This document shows, piece by piece, positions 1 through 7,556 of a DNA stretch of 64,000 nt (position 1 is its first letter; each line of letters begins with the position of its first letter). The position numbers and the translations under genes are program-made. Source of the stretch: Mesorhizobium mediterraneum (lineage in GTDB: Bacteria > Pseudomonadota > Alphaproteobacteria > Rhizobiales > Rhizobiaceae); NCBI RefSeq assembly GCF_002284565.1, contig NZ_NPKI01000041.1, positions 1 to 64,000 on the forward strand, given 5' to 3'. The notes beneath the pieces are model-generated. The model was not told the origin of the DNA and made no database searches. It saw nothing but the letters and a program-made list of their open reading frames with translations.

Positions 1-80
1 TGGAAGAGAAGCTGCGCTTCGCCATCCGTGAAGGCGGCCGCACCGTCGGTGCCGGCATCGTCGTCACCATCAAAGAGTAA
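1..80 (+). CDS. tuf: Elongation factor Tu, C-terminal end (partial)
   Basis: Only the last 26 codons are present, in the frame that begins at base 3 and ends at TAA 78-80. They read as the conserved end of EF-Tu, with LRFAIREGGRTVGAG followed by a short hydrophobic tail. EF-Tu delivers aminoacyl-tRNA to the ribosome as a GTP complex; this piece belongs to its third beta-barrel domain. A tuf gene directly before rpsJ is the usual str-S10 arrangement in alphaproteobacteria. The rest of the gene lies left of the window. Confidence 0.93.
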   Translation, partial: EEKLRFAIREGGRTVGAGIVVTIKE

Positions 81-101
81 TTTGGACTTAAACCGATCTG
101 T

Positions 102-118
102 CGCGGGCGCTGCCCGCG
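102..118 (+). other. Short hairpin between tuf and rpsJ
   Basis: A perfect 7-bp stem (CGCGGGC / GCCCGCG) with a 3-nt loop. There is no T-run after it, so it is not a typical terminator. It may be a processing or attenuation hairpin between the str and S10 segments. Confidence 0.4.
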
Positions 119-143
119 CCGCGCCAGAACAAGGAAGTGACGC

Positions 144-452
144 ATGAACGGACAGAATATCCGCATCCGCCTGAAGGCGTTTGATCACCGGGTGCTTGAC
201 GCCTCGACGCGGGAAATCGTGTCGACGGCCAAGCGCACCGGCGCCAACGTCCGCGGCCCCATTCCGCTGCCGACGCGGATCGAAAAGTTCACGGTCAACC
301 GGTCGCCTCACGTCGACAAGAAGAGCCGCGAGCAGTTCGAGATGCGCACGCACAAGCGTCTGCTCGATATCGTTGACCCGACCCCGCAGACGGTCGACGC
401 TTTGATGAAGCTCGATCTTGCCGCCGGTGTCGACGTCGAGATCAAGCTCTAA
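144..452 (+). CDS. rpsJ: 30S ribosomal protein S10
   Basis: The 102-residue product has the normal S10 length and the conserved blocks IRIRLKAFDHR near the N-terminus and RTHKRLLDI in the middle. S10 sits in the 30S head and, as NusE, also takes part in transcription antitermination with NusB. The ATG at 144 follows an AAGGAAG ribosome-binding site. It is the first gene of the S10 segment, 63 bp after tuf and 94 bp before rplC. Confidence 0.97.
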   Translation: MNGQNIRIRLKAFDHRVLDASTREIVSTAKRTGANVRGPIPLPTRIEKFTVNRSPHVDKKSREQFEMRTHKRLLDIVDPTPQTVDALMKLDLAAGVDVEIKL

Positions 453-544
453 GGAACCAGAGGGGCGGGGCGACCCGGAACTCTGAAGGAACAAGAGGCG
501 TGGAGGGGCGACAGCCCCGACAGGGAACTCTAAAGGAATTGAAC
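447..544 (+). repeat. Three imperfect copies of a CTCTrAAGGAA unit in the rpsJ-rplC gap
   Basis: CTCT followed by a purine-rich AAGGAA-type stretch occurs at about 447, 481 and 528. The first copy overlaps the rpsJ stop codon and the last provides the ribosome-binding site of rplC. GGGGCG-rich segments lie between them. The pattern suggests local duplication of a Shine-Dalgarno region. That origin is inference. Confidence 0.45.
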
Positions 545-546
545 CG

Positions 547-1293
547 ATGCGTTCAGGTGTGATTGCAAAGAAGGTGGGAATGACCCGCATCTACAACGAT
601 GCCGGGGAACATGTTCCCGTCACTGTTCTCCAGATGGAGAACTGCCAGGTCGTGGCGCAGCGCACGCAGGAGAAGAACGGCTATACCGCCGTCCAGCTCG
701 GCGTTGGCCTTGCCAAGGTGAAGAACACGTCGAAGGCGATGCGCGGCCATTTCGCGACCGCTTCCGTCGAGCCGAAGGCCAAGGTTGCCGAATTCCGTGT
801 CTCCGCCGACAACATGATCGATGTCGGCGCCGAGATCACCGTCGATCATTTCGTCGCCGGCCAGAAGGTCGATGTGACGGGAACCACGATCGGCAAGGGT
901 TTCCAGGGCGTTATCAAGCGGCACCACATGGGCGGTGGCCGCGCGACCCACGGCAACTCGGTCTCGCACCGTACGCACGGCTCGACCGGCCAGCGCCAGG
1001 ATCCGGGCAAGGTGTTCAAGGGCAAGCATATGGCCGGCCACATGGGTGACACCCGCGTCACAACGCAGAATGTCGAGGTCGTCTCGACCGATGCCGATCG
1101 CGGTCTGATCCTGATCCGCGGCGCGGTTCCCGGTTCGAAGGGTGCCTGGATCCTGGTCCGCGACGCGGCCAAGGTTGCGCTGCCGGCCAATGCGCCGAAG
1201 CCCGCCGCAATCCGCGCCATTGCGACCAATGATGGCGCCAAGAACGATGCCCCGGCCACAGTAGATGCCCCGGCCACAGAGGGAGCGGAATAA
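547..1293 (+). CDS. rplC: 50S ribosomal protein L3
   Basis: The protein is 248 residues, longer than the roughly 210 of E. coli L3. It starts MRSGVIAKKVGMTRIY and carries the L3 signature region around GKGFQGVIKRHH. L3 is a primary 23S rRNA binder near the peptidyl transferase centre. The extra length is an Ala/Pro-rich C-terminal tail, which contains two copies of an 18-nt unit at 1246-1281 coding for DAPAT-type repeats. The stop overlaps the rplD start by one base (TAATG), so translation is probably coupled. Confidence 0.97.
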   Translation: MRSGVIAKKVGMTRIYNDAGEHVPVTVLQMENCQVVAQRTQEKNGYTAVQLGVGLAKVKNTSKAMRGHFATASVEPKAKVAEFRVSADNMIDVGAEITVDHFVAGQKVDVTGTTIGKGFQGVIKRHHMGGGRATHGNSVSHRTHGSTGQRQDPGKVFKGKHMAGHMGDTRVTTQNVEVVSTDADRGLILIRGAVPGSKGAWILVRDAAKVALPANAPKPAAIRAIATNDGAKNDAPATVDAPATEGAE

Positions 1294-1913
1294 TGGACCT
1301 CAAGATCACAACGCTTGGCGGCAAGGACGCCGGCAAGGTGAAACTCTCCGAGGAGATTTTCGGCCTTGATCCGCGCGAGGACATCCTGCAGCGCGTCGTG
1401 CGCTGGCAGCTTGCCAAGAAGCAGCAGGGCACGCACAAGACCAAGGGTCGCGCCGAGATCGCTCGGACCGGCGCCAAGATGTACAAGCAGAAGGGTACGG
1501 GCCGCGCCCGCCACCATTCGGCACGCGCTCCGCAGTTCCGCGGCGGCGGCAAGGCCCACGGTCCGGTCGTCCGCAGCCACGAGCACGATTTGCCGAAGAA
1601 GGTGCGTGCGCTGGGCCTCAAGCATGCTCTGTCGGCCAAGGCCAAGAGCGCATCGCTCATCATCATCGACGAGCTGATGTTGACCGAGGCCAAGACCAAG
1701 GCGCTGATCGCGAATTTCGCGACGCTGGGCCTGTCCAACGCCCTGCTGATCGGCGGCGCCGAGCTCGATAAGAACTTCAAGCTGGCGGCGACGAACATCC
1801 CGAACATCGACGTGCTGCCTATCCAGGGCATCAACGTCTACGACATTCTGCGCCGCGGCACGCTGGTCCTTTCGAAGGCCGCCGTCGAGGCTCTCGAGGA
1901 GCGCTTCAAATGA
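1293..1913 (+). CDS. rplD: 50S ribosomal protein L4
   Basis: The 206-residue product has the extended L4 loop, with KQKGTGRARHHS and an FRGGGKAHGP segment that lines the peptide exit tunnel. In E. coli L4 represses its own S10 operon; whether that holds here is not shown by the sequence. The gene overlaps rplC by one base and rplW by four (ATGA). Confidence 0.97.
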   Translation: MDLKITTLGGKDAGKVKLSEEIFGLDPREDILQRVVRWQLAKKQQGTHKTKGRAEIARTGAKMYKQKGTGRARHHSARAPQFRGGGKAHGPVVRSHEHDLPKKVRALGLKHALSAKAKSASLIIIDELMLTEAKTKALIANFATLGLSNALLIGGAELDKNFKLAATNIPNIDVLPIQGINVYDILRRGTLVLSKAAVEALEERFK

Positions 1914-2203
1914 CCGACCTTCGTCATTACGACGTGATCGTCTCGCCGGCGATCACCGAAAAGTCGACCATGGCTTCCGAGCAGAATCAGGTCGTCTTCA
2001 ACGTCGCCAAGAAGGCGTCGAAGCCGGAAATCAAGGCCGCCGTCGAAGCGCTGTTCGGCGTCAAGGTGATGGCCGTGAACACGCTTGTCCGCAAGGGCAA
2101 GATCAAGCGCTTCCGCGGCACGATCGGCCGCCAGAGCGACGTCAAGAAGGCGATTGTGACGCTGGCCGACGGCCAGTCGATCGACGTCGCGACGGGTCTC
2201 TGA
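1910..2203 (+). CDS. rplW: 50S ribosomal protein L23
   Basis: The 97-residue protein has the L23 pattern: SPAITEKST near the N-terminus, a central helix, and the VRKGKIKRFRG loop. L23 sits at the tunnel exit, where it docks trigger factor and SRP. It starts inside the rplD stop region (ATGA) and ends 22 bp before rplB. Confidence 0.96.
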   Translation: MTDLRHYDVIVSPAITEKSTMASEQNQVVFNVAKKASKPEIKAAVEALFGVKVMAVNTLVRKGKIKRFRGTIGRQSDVKKAIVTLADGQSIDVATGL

Positions 2204-2225
2204 GCAAGACCGCGAGGACAGAAAC

Positions 2226-3059
2226 ATGGCACTGAAAAAATTCAACCCGATAACGCCGAGCACCCGCCAGCTGGTCATCGTCGATCGCTCGGGCCTCTAT
2301 AAGGGTAAGCCCGTCAAGGGCCTGACCGAAGGCCTGACCAAGTCGGGCGGCCGCAACAATTACGGCCGCATCACGGCTCGCTTCATCGGCGGCGGTCACA
2401 AGCGTACGTACCGCATCATCGACTTCAAGCGCCGCAAGTTCGACGTTGTCGGCACGGTCGAGCGTATCGAATACGATCCGAACCGCAGCGCCTTCATCGC
2501 GCTGATCAAGTATGACGATGGCGAGCTGTCCTACATCATCGCTCCGCAGCGCCTTGCTGCCGGCGACAAGATCGTGGCCGGCGAAGCGGTCGACGTGAAG
2601 CCGGGCAATGCGATGCCGCTGGCCTCGATGCCGGTCGGCACGATCGTCCACAACATCGAGCTGAAGCCGGGCAAGGGCGCCCAGGTTGCCCGTTCGGCTG
2701 GCGGTTATGCTCAGCTCGTCGGCCGTGACCAGGGCATGGCGATCCTGCGCCTGAACTCAGGCGAGCAGCGTGTCGTCCACGGCTCGTGCATGGCCACTGT
2801 CGGCGCCGTGTCCAACCCGGACCACGGCAACATCAATGACGGCAAGGCAGGCCGCACGGTGTGGCGGGGAAAACGTCCGCACAATCGCGGCGTGACCATG
2901 AACCCGGTCGACCATCCGCATGGCGGCGGCGAAGGCCGCACCTCGGGTGGCCGCCATCCGGTTTCGCCTTGGGGCAAGCCGACCAAGGGCAAGAAGACGC
3001 GGTCCAATAAGGCGACCGACAAGTTCATCCTGCGCTCGCGCCATCAGCGCAAGAGCTAA
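2226..3059 (+). CDS. rplB: 50S ribosomal protein L2
   Basis: The 277-residue product matches L2 over its full length, with GGGHKRTYRIIDF and RNYGR-like N-terminal RNA contacts and the highly conserved GVTMNPVDHPHGGGEGRT block. That block holds the histidine implicated in peptidyl transferase assembly. L2 also bridges the two subunits. It lies in the core of the S10 segment, 16 bp before rpsS. Confidence 0.97.
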   Translation: MALKKFNPITPSTRQLVIVDRSGLYKGKPVKGLTEGLTKSGGRNNYGRITARFIGGGHKRTYRIIDFKRRKFDVVGTVERIEYDPNRSAFIALIKYDDGELSYIIAPQRLAAGDKIVAGEAVDVKPGNAMPLASMPVGTIVHNIELKPGKGAQVARSAGGYAQLVGRDQGMAILRLNSGEQRVVHGSCMATVGAVSNPDHGNINDGKAGRTVWRGKRPHNRGVTMNPVDHPHGGGEGRTSGGRHPVSPWGKPTKGKKTRSNKATDKFILRSRHQRKS

Positions 3060-3075
3060 GAAGAGGTAACGCCAA

Positions 3076-3354
3076 GTGACTCGTTCGATTTGGAAAGGCC
3101 CCTTCATCGACGGCTACCTTCTCAAGAAGGTGGACAAGGTTCGTGAAGGTGGTCGCAATGAGGTGATCAAGATGTGGAGCCGTCGCTCCACCATCCTGCC
3201 GCAGTTCGTCGGCTTCACCTTCGGTGTCTACAACGGCCAGAAGCACGTTCCCGTTTCGGTGAACGAGGACATGGTCGGCCACAAGTTCGGTGAATTCGCT
3301 CCGACCCGGACCTATTACGGTCACGGCGCGGATAAGAAGGCGAAGAGGAAATAA
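3076..3354 (+). CDS. rpsS: 30S ribosomal protein S19
   Basis: The 92-residue protein begins MTRSIWKGPF and ends in a Lys/Arg-rich tail, as S19 does. It sits in the 30S head with S13 and contacts the A-site finger. Translation starts at GTG 3076; the site GAAGAGGTAA lies just upstream, and no in-frame ATG upstream gives a better fit. rplV follows 2 bp later. Confidence 0.95.
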   Translation: MTRSIWKGPFIDGYLLKKVDKVREGGRNEVIKMWSRRSTILPQFVGFTFGVYNGQKHVPVSVNEDMVGHKFGEFAPTRTYYGHGADKKAKRK

Positions 3355-3356
3355 TC

Positions 3357-3746
3357 ATGGGCAAGGCCAAAGCTCCGCGCAGGCTTGCTGATAACGAAGC
3401 GCGCGCCGTGTTGCGCACGATCCGTATCAGCCCGCAGAAGCTGAACCTGGTTGCCGCGCTGATCCGCGGCAAGAAGGTCGCGACAGCGCTTTCCGATCTC
3501 GAATTCTCGGCCAAGCGGATTTCCGGCACGGTCAAGAAGACGCTGGAATCGGCGATCGCCAACGCGGAAAACAACCACGACCTCGACGTCGATGCGCTGA
3601 TCGTGGCGGAAGCCTATGTCGGCAAGTCGATCGTCATGAAGCGGTTCCATGCCCGTGGCCGTGGTCGCGCCAGCCGTATCGAGAAGCCGTTCTCGCACCT
3701 CACGATCGTCGTTCGTGAAGTCGAAGAAAAAGGGGAGGCCGCATAA
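3357..3746 (+). CDS. rplV: 50S ribosomal protein L22
   Basis: The 129-residue protein shows the L22 core, with ISPQKLNLVAALIRGK and the RGRGRASRI beta-hairpin that reaches into the exit tunnel, where macrolide resistance changes map in other bacteria. It overlaps rpsC by one base (TAATG). Confidence 0.96.
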   Translation: MGKAKAPRRLADNEARAVLRTIRISPQKLNLVAALIRGKKVATALSDLEFSAKRISGTVKKTLESAIANAENNHDLDVDALIVAEAYVGKSIVMKRFHARGRGRASRIEKPFSHLTIVVREVEEKGEAA

Positions 3747-4471
3747 TGGGCCAGAAAGTCAATCCGATCGGTCTGCGTCTCGGCATCAACCGCACCTGGG
3801 ATTCGCGCTGGTTCGCGAACACCGGCGAGTATGGCAAGCTGCTGCATGAGGACATCAAGATCCGCAAATATCTTGAGAAGGAACTCAAGCAGGCTGCGAT
3901 TTCGAAGGTCGTGATCGAGCGTCCGCACAAGAAGTGCCGCGTCACCATCCATGCGGCGCGCCCGGGCCTGATCATCGGCAAGAAGGGCGCCGACATCGAG
4001 AAGCTTCGCAAGAAGCTGATGGAGATGACGAAGTCCGAGACGCATTTGAACATCGTCGAAGTGCGCAAGCCCGAGATTGACGCGACGCTGGTCGCCCAGT
4101 CGATCGCCCAGCAACTCGAGCGCCGCATCGCGTTCCGCCGCGCCATGAAGCGCGCCGTGCAGTCTGCGATGCGCCTCGGTGCCGAAGGCATCCGCATCAA
4201 CTGCGCCGGCCGTCTCGGCGGCGCCGAGATCGCGCGCATGGAATGGTACCGCGAAGGTCGCGTGCCGCTGCATACGCTGCGCGCCGATGTCGACTACGGC
4301 ACGGCCGAAGCGCACACCGCTTACGGCATCTGCGGCGTTAAGGTCTGGGTGTTCAAGGGCGAAATCCTCGAGCACGACCCGATGGCTTCGGAGCGCCGTG
4401 CGACCGAGGGCGATCATGCGCATGGCGGTGGTGGTGAGCGCGAACGCGGTCGCCGTCGCGAAAACGCCTGA
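3746..4471 (+). CDS. rpsC: 30S ribosomal protein S3
   Basis: The 241-residue product starts MGQKVNPIGLRLGINR, contains a KH-domain GLIIGKKGADIEKL motif, and carries the S3 C-terminal GAEIARMEWYREGRVPLH region. S3 forms the mRNA entry helicase site with S4 and S5. The acidic/His tail ends in an Arg-rich stretch. It is coupled to rplV by a one-base overlap and lies 27 bp before rplP. Confidence 0.97.
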   Translation: MGQKVNPIGLRLGINRTWDSRWFANTGEYGKLLHEDIKIRKYLEKELKQAAISKVVIERPHKKCRVTIHAARPGLIIGKKGADIEKLRKKLMEMTKSETHLNIVEVRKPEIDATLVAQSIAQQLERRIAFRRAMKRAVQSAMRLGAEGIRINCAGRLGGAEIARMEWYREGRVPLHTLRADVDYGTAEAHTAYGICGVKVWVFKGEILEHDPMASERRATEGDHAHGGGGERERGRRRENA

Positions 4472-4498
4472 GACAGTTGAGAATTTGGAGTTAGAACG

Positions 4499-4912
4499 AT
4501 GCTGCAGCCAAAGCGCACAAAGTTCCGCAAGCAGTTCAAGGGTCGTATCCACGGTGCCGCCAAGGGTGGCACCAATCTGGATTTCGGCGGTTTCGGGCTG
4601 AAGGCGCTTGAGCCGAACCGCGTCACCGCGCGTGAGATCGAGGCGGCCCGCCGCGCGATCACCCGCGAAATGAAGCGCGCCGGCCGCGTCTGGATCCGTA
4701 TCTTCCCGGACGTGCCGGTGACGTCGAAGCCGACCGAAGTCCGCATGGGCAAGGGCAAGGGCGCGGTCGATTACTGGGCGGCGCGCGTCAAGCCAGGCCG
4801 CATCATGTTCGAGATCGACGGCGTCAATGAGGAAACCGCCCGTGAGGCGCTGCGTCTCGGCGCGGCCAAGCTCTCGGTCAGGACGCGCTTCGTACAGCGC
4901 ATCGCAGAATAA
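4499..4912 (+). CDS. rplP: 50S ribosomal protein L16
   Basis: At 137 residues it has normal L16 length. It begins MLQPKRTKFRKQFKGR and includes the KGKGAVDYWAARVKPGRI region. L16 organises the A-site tRNA pocket in 23S rRNA. rpmC follows after 13 bp. Confidence 0.97.
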   Translation: MLQPKRTKFRKQFKGRIHGAAKGGTNLDFGGFGLKALEPNRVTAREIEAARRAITREMKRAGRVWIRIFPDVPVTSKPTEVRMGKGKGAVDYWAARVKPGRIMFEIDGVNEETAREALRLGAAKLSVRTRFVQRIAE

Positions 4913-4925
4913 GGACGGGCTGATC

Positions 4926-5126
4926 ATGAAAGCCGAAGACATCCGGACCAAGACCCAGGACCAGCTGACCGACGATCTGGCCAGCCTGAAGAAGGAGCAG
5001 TTCAACCTGCGCTTCCAGAAGGCCACCGGCCAGCTCGAGAAGACCGCGCGCGTGAGGCAGGTCCGTAAGGACATTGCGCGTATCAAGACCATCGCTGCGG
5101 AAAAGTCCGCGGCTAAGAAGGCTTAA
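4926..5126 (+). CDS. rpmC: 50S ribosomal protein L29
   Basis: The 66-residue protein has the helical-hairpin L29 pattern, with LASLKKEQFNLRFQKATGQL. An in-frame extension upstream overlaps rplP and is not L29-like, so I place the start at ATG 4926 after AAGGACGGG. L29 lies near the tunnel exit beside L23. It forms a tight string with rplP and rpsQ. Confidence 0.95.
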   Translation: MKAEDIRTKTQDQLTDDLASLKKEQFNLRFQKATGQLEKTARVRQVRKDIARIKTIAAEKSAAKKA

Positions 5127-5137
5127 GGACGAAAACC

Positions 5138-5377
5138 ATGCCAAAGCGCATTCTGCAGGGCACCGTCGTCAGCGACAAAAACGAGAAGACGGTTGTCGTC
5201 AAGGTCGAACGGCGCTTCACGCATCCCGTGATGAAGAAGACCGTGCGCATGACCAAGAAGTACAAGGCGCACGACGAGAACAACGCCCACAAAGTCGGCG
5301 ATCAGGTGTTCATCCAGGAATCGAAGCCGATTTCCAAGGACAAGCGCTGGACCGTAGTGTCTTCGGACCAGGCGTAA
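5138..5377 (+). CDS. rpsQ: 30S ribosomal protein S17
   Basis: The 79-residue OB-fold protein begins MPKRILQGTVVSDKNEKT and has the RRFTHPVMKKTVR segment. It is a primary 16S rRNA binder in the 30S body. The gap to rplN is longer than most here (71 bp) and holds a GC-rich hairpin. Confidence 0.96.
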   Translation: MPKRILQGTVVSDKNEKTVVVKVERRFTHPVMKKTVRMTKKYKAHDENNAHKVGDQVFIQESKPISKDKRWTVVSSDQA

Positions 5378-5399
5378 ACAACGAATTTTGGACAGACCG

Positions 5400-5422
5400 G
5401 GGAGGGGCTTTGAGCCCGTCCC
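5400..5422 (+). other. GC-rich hairpin between rpsQ and rplN
   Basis: Two 10-nt arms (GGGAGGGGCT / AGCCCGTCCC) pair at nine of ten positions across a 3-nt loop. No T-run follows, so full termination is unlikely. A role in mRNA processing or partial attenuation at the S10/spc boundary is possible; this is inference. Confidence 0.4.
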
Positions 5423-5448
5423 GTTAGAAGAGAAGAAGGCGGCCAGTC

Positions 5449-5817
5449 ATGATTCAGATGCAAACAAACCTCGACGTCGCGGATAATTCCGGCGCCCGTC
5501 GTGTCATGTGCATCAAGGTGCTGGGCGGCTCGAAGCGGAAATACGCTTCTGTGGGCGACATCATCGTGGTGTCGATCAAGGAAGCCATCCCGCGCGGCCG
5601 CGTCAAGAAGGGCGATGTGATGAAGGCGGTCGTGGTTCGCACGGCCAAGGACATCCGCCGCCCGGACGGCAGCGTGATCCGTTTCGACAAGAACGCGGCC
5701 GTTCTCGTCGACAACAAGAAAGAGCCGATCGGCACGCGTATCTTCGGACCGGTTCCGCGCGAACTCCGCGCCAAGAACCACATGAAGATCATCTCGCTCG
5801 CGCCTGAAGTGCTGTAA
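5449..5817 (+). CDS. rplN: 50S ribosomal protein L14
   Basis: The 122-residue protein begins MIQMQTNLDVADNSGAR, the L14 signature, and ends in the usual KIISLAPEVL. L14 forms intersubunit bridges with h14 of 16S rRNA. It is the classical first gene of the spc segment, 12 bp before rplX. Confidence 0.97.
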   Translation: MIQMQTNLDVADNSGARRVMCIKVLGGSKRKYASVGDIIVVSIKEAIPRGRVKKGDVMKAVVVRTAKDIRRPDGSVIRFDKNAAVLVDNKKEPIGTRIFGPVPRELRAKNHMKIISLAPEVL

Positions 5818-5829
5818 GGAGCCGGACCA

Positions 5830-6144
5830 ATGCAGAAGATTAGAAAAGGCGACAAGGTCGTCGTGCTGGCCGGCAAGGACAAGGGCCGTTCGGGCGAAGT
5901 CCTCTCGGTACAGCCGAAGGAAGACACCGCGCTGGTGCGCGGCGTCAACATGATCCGTCGTCACCAGAAGCAGTCCCAGTCCCAAGAGGGCGGGATCATC
6001 ACCAAGGAAGCGCCGATCCAGCTGTCGAACATCGCGCTGGCCGACCCCAAGGATGGCAAGCCGACCCGCGTCGGTTTCATCTTCCAGAAGGACGGCAAGA
6101 AGGTGCGCGTCGCCAAGCGCTCGGGAGAAGTCATCAATGGCTAA
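5830..6144 (+). CDS. rplX: 50S ribosomal protein L24
   Basis: The 104-residue product has an N-terminal KOW motif (KGDKVVVLAGKDKGRSGEV). L24 starts 50S assembly. Its last eight bases overlap the rplE start, so the two are probably translationally coupled. Confidence 0.96.
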   Translation: MQKIRKGDKVVVLAGKDKGRSGEVLSVQPKEDTALVRGVNMIRRHQKQSQSQEGGIITKEAPIQLSNIALADPKDGKPTRVGFIFQKDGKKVRVAKRSGEVING

Positions 6145-6715
6145 GTCTCAAACCAAGCAGGCGACTGCTCAGAACACGCCGCGCCTCAAGCAGGTCTACA
6201 ACGAGACCATTCGCAAGGCGCTGCAGGAGCAGTTCGGCTACGAGAACGAGATGCAGGTTCCGCGCATCGACAAGATCGTGCTGAACATGGGCGTCGGCGA
6301 AGCCACCGGCGATTCGAAGAAGCCTTCGATCGCTGCGGAAGACCTTGCGATGATCGCCGGCCAGAAGGCCGTCGTCACCCACGCCCGCAATTCGATCGCC
6401 GGCTTCAAGGTCCGCGAAAAGATGCCGATCGGCGCCAAGGTCACGCTGCGCAAGGAACGCATGTACGAGTTCCTCGACCGCCTCGTGAACATCGCGCTGC
6501 CGCGCGTCCGCGACTTCCGCGGGCTCAATCCGAAGAGCTTCGATGGCCGTGGCAACTATGCCATGGGCATCAAGGAACACATCGTGTTCCCGGAGATCAA
6601 CTACGACAAGGTTGATCAGATCTGGGGCATGGACGTCATCGTTTGTACGACTGCGAAGACGGACGACGAAGCCAGGGCATTGCTCAAGGCCTTCAACTTC
6701 CCCTTCCGCCAGTAA
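6137..6715 (+). CDS. rplE: 50S ribosomal protein L5
   Basis: From ATG 6137 the product is 192 residues and contains the L5 motifs VLNMGVGEA and KVTLRKERMYEFLDRL. A longer in-frame reading begins inside rplX and adds sequence unlike L5, so I reject it. The short N-terminal extension before RLKQVYNE is usual in rhizobia. L5 binds 5S rRNA and contacts P-site tRNA. Confidence 0.96.
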   Translation: MAKSQTKQATAQNTPRLKQVYNETIRKALQEQFGYENEMQVPRIDKIVLNMGVGEATGDSKKPSIAAEDLAMIAGQKAVVTHARNSIAGFKVREKMPIGAKVTLRKERMYEFLDRLVNIALPRVRDFRGLNPKSFDGRGNYAMGIKEHIVFPEINYDKVDQIWGMDVIVCTTAKTDDEARALLKAFNFPFRQ

Positions 6716-6742
6716 CGGCAGCGAGAAAAGGAAAAATCTGAA

Positions 6743-7048
6743 ATGGCAAAGACCAGCTCAGTCGAGAAGAACAACAGGCGCCGCAAGCTTGTGGACCAGT
6801 ACGCTGCCAAGCGTAAGGCCCTCAAGGCGATCATCATGGATCAGTCCAAGCCGATGGAAGAGCGCTTCCGCGCTCAGCTGAAGCTTGCGGCACTGCCGCG
6901 CAACTCGGCCAAGATCCGCATCCGCAACCGCTGCGAAGTCACCGGACGTCCGCGTGCCTACTATCGCAAGCTCAAAGTATCGCGCATCGCGCTTCGGGAT
7001 CTCGGCAATAACGGCCAGATCCCGGGCCTGGTCAAGTCGAGCTGGTAA
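6743..7048 (+). CDS. rpsN: 30S ribosomal protein S14 (long, zinc-free form)
   Basis: At 101 residues this is the long S14 form without the CxxC...CxxC zinc ribbon. It carries RNRCEVTGRPRAYYRK near the C-terminus. S14 assembles late into the 30S head with S3 and S10. It lies between rplE and rpsH with short spacers. Confidence 0.96.
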   Translation: MAKTSSVEKNNRRRKLVDQYAAKRKALKAIIMDQSKPMEERFRAQLKLAALPRNSAKIRIRNRCEVTGRPRAYYRKLKVSRIALRDLGNNGQIPGLVKSSW

Positions 7049-7060
7049 GGAGGACATAAC

Positions 7061-7459
7061 ATGTCATTGAGCGATCCTCTCGGCGATATGCTGACCCGCA
7101 TCCGCAACGCCTATGGCCGCAAGAAGTCGAGCGTTTCGACGCCGGCTTCGCGCCTGCGTACCCGCGTCCTCGACGTGCTGAAGGCGGAAGGCTATATCCG
7201 CGACTACAGCCAGACCGACTTCGACAACGGCAAGTCCGAAATCGAGATCGAGCTGAAGTATTTCGACGGTGCGCCGGTCGTGCGCGAAATCGCCCGCGTC
7301 TCGAAGCCGGGCCGTCGCGTCTACGTTTCGGCGAAGTCGATCCCGCACGTCGCCAACGGCCTCGGCATCGCCATCCTTTCGACGCCGAAGGGCGTGATGG
7401 CCGACCACGAAGCGCGTGAACAGAATGTCGGCGGGGAAATCCTCTGCCAGATCTTCTGA
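7061..7459 (+). CDS. rpsH: 30S ribosomal protein S8
   Basis: The 132-residue protein begins MSLSDPLGDMLTRIRNAY and ends with the conserved GGEILCQIF. S8 binds helix 21 of 16S rRNA; in E. coli it also represses the spc operon. A perfect hairpin spans its stop codon, followed at once by a palindromic element. Confidence 0.97.
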   Translation: MSLSDPLGDMLTRIRNAYGRKKSSVSTPASRLRTRVLDVLKAEGYIRDYSQTDFDNGKSEIEIELKYFDGAPVVREIARVSKPGRRVYVSAKSIPHVANGLGIAILSTPKGVMADHEAREQNVGGEILCQIF

Positions 7460-7466
7460 TCTGGCA
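7445..7466 (+). other. Perfect hairpin across the rpsH stop codon
   Basis: A 9-bp perfect stem (TGCCAGATC / GATCTGGCA) with a TTCT loop covers the last codons of rpsH, with the TGA at 7457-7459. No T-run follows. It could slow release, mark an RNase site, or simply be the edge of the adjoining inserted palindrome. Confidence 0.55.
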
Positions 7467-7511
7467 GCGAGATCCCGAAAAGTGGTTACCGGTTTTCGGG
7501 CAAGATCTCGC
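7467..7511 (+). repeat. Dispersed palindromic element, rpsH-rplF gap
   Basis: Outer arms GCGAGATC / GATCTCGC enclose inner arms CCGAAAA / TTTTCGG around a GTGGTTACCGG-type core, with a GCAA joint on the right. The same design recurs at 9910, 13147 and 14340. Elements of this appearance are common between genes in rhizobial genomes; the family assignment is from memory of such sequences. Confidence 0.7.
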
Positions 7512-7556
7512 TCGAAAACAGAGACCTGAAACAAGAGAAGTGACGAGGACAACAAA

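Noticed and set aside
3614..5092. Long open reading frames antisense to ribosomal, helicase and pdh genes (for example 3614-5092 and 61694-63124, minus strand)
   Set aside because: High GC makes stop codons rare in shadow frames. Their products match no family, and the opposite strand holds clear genes.
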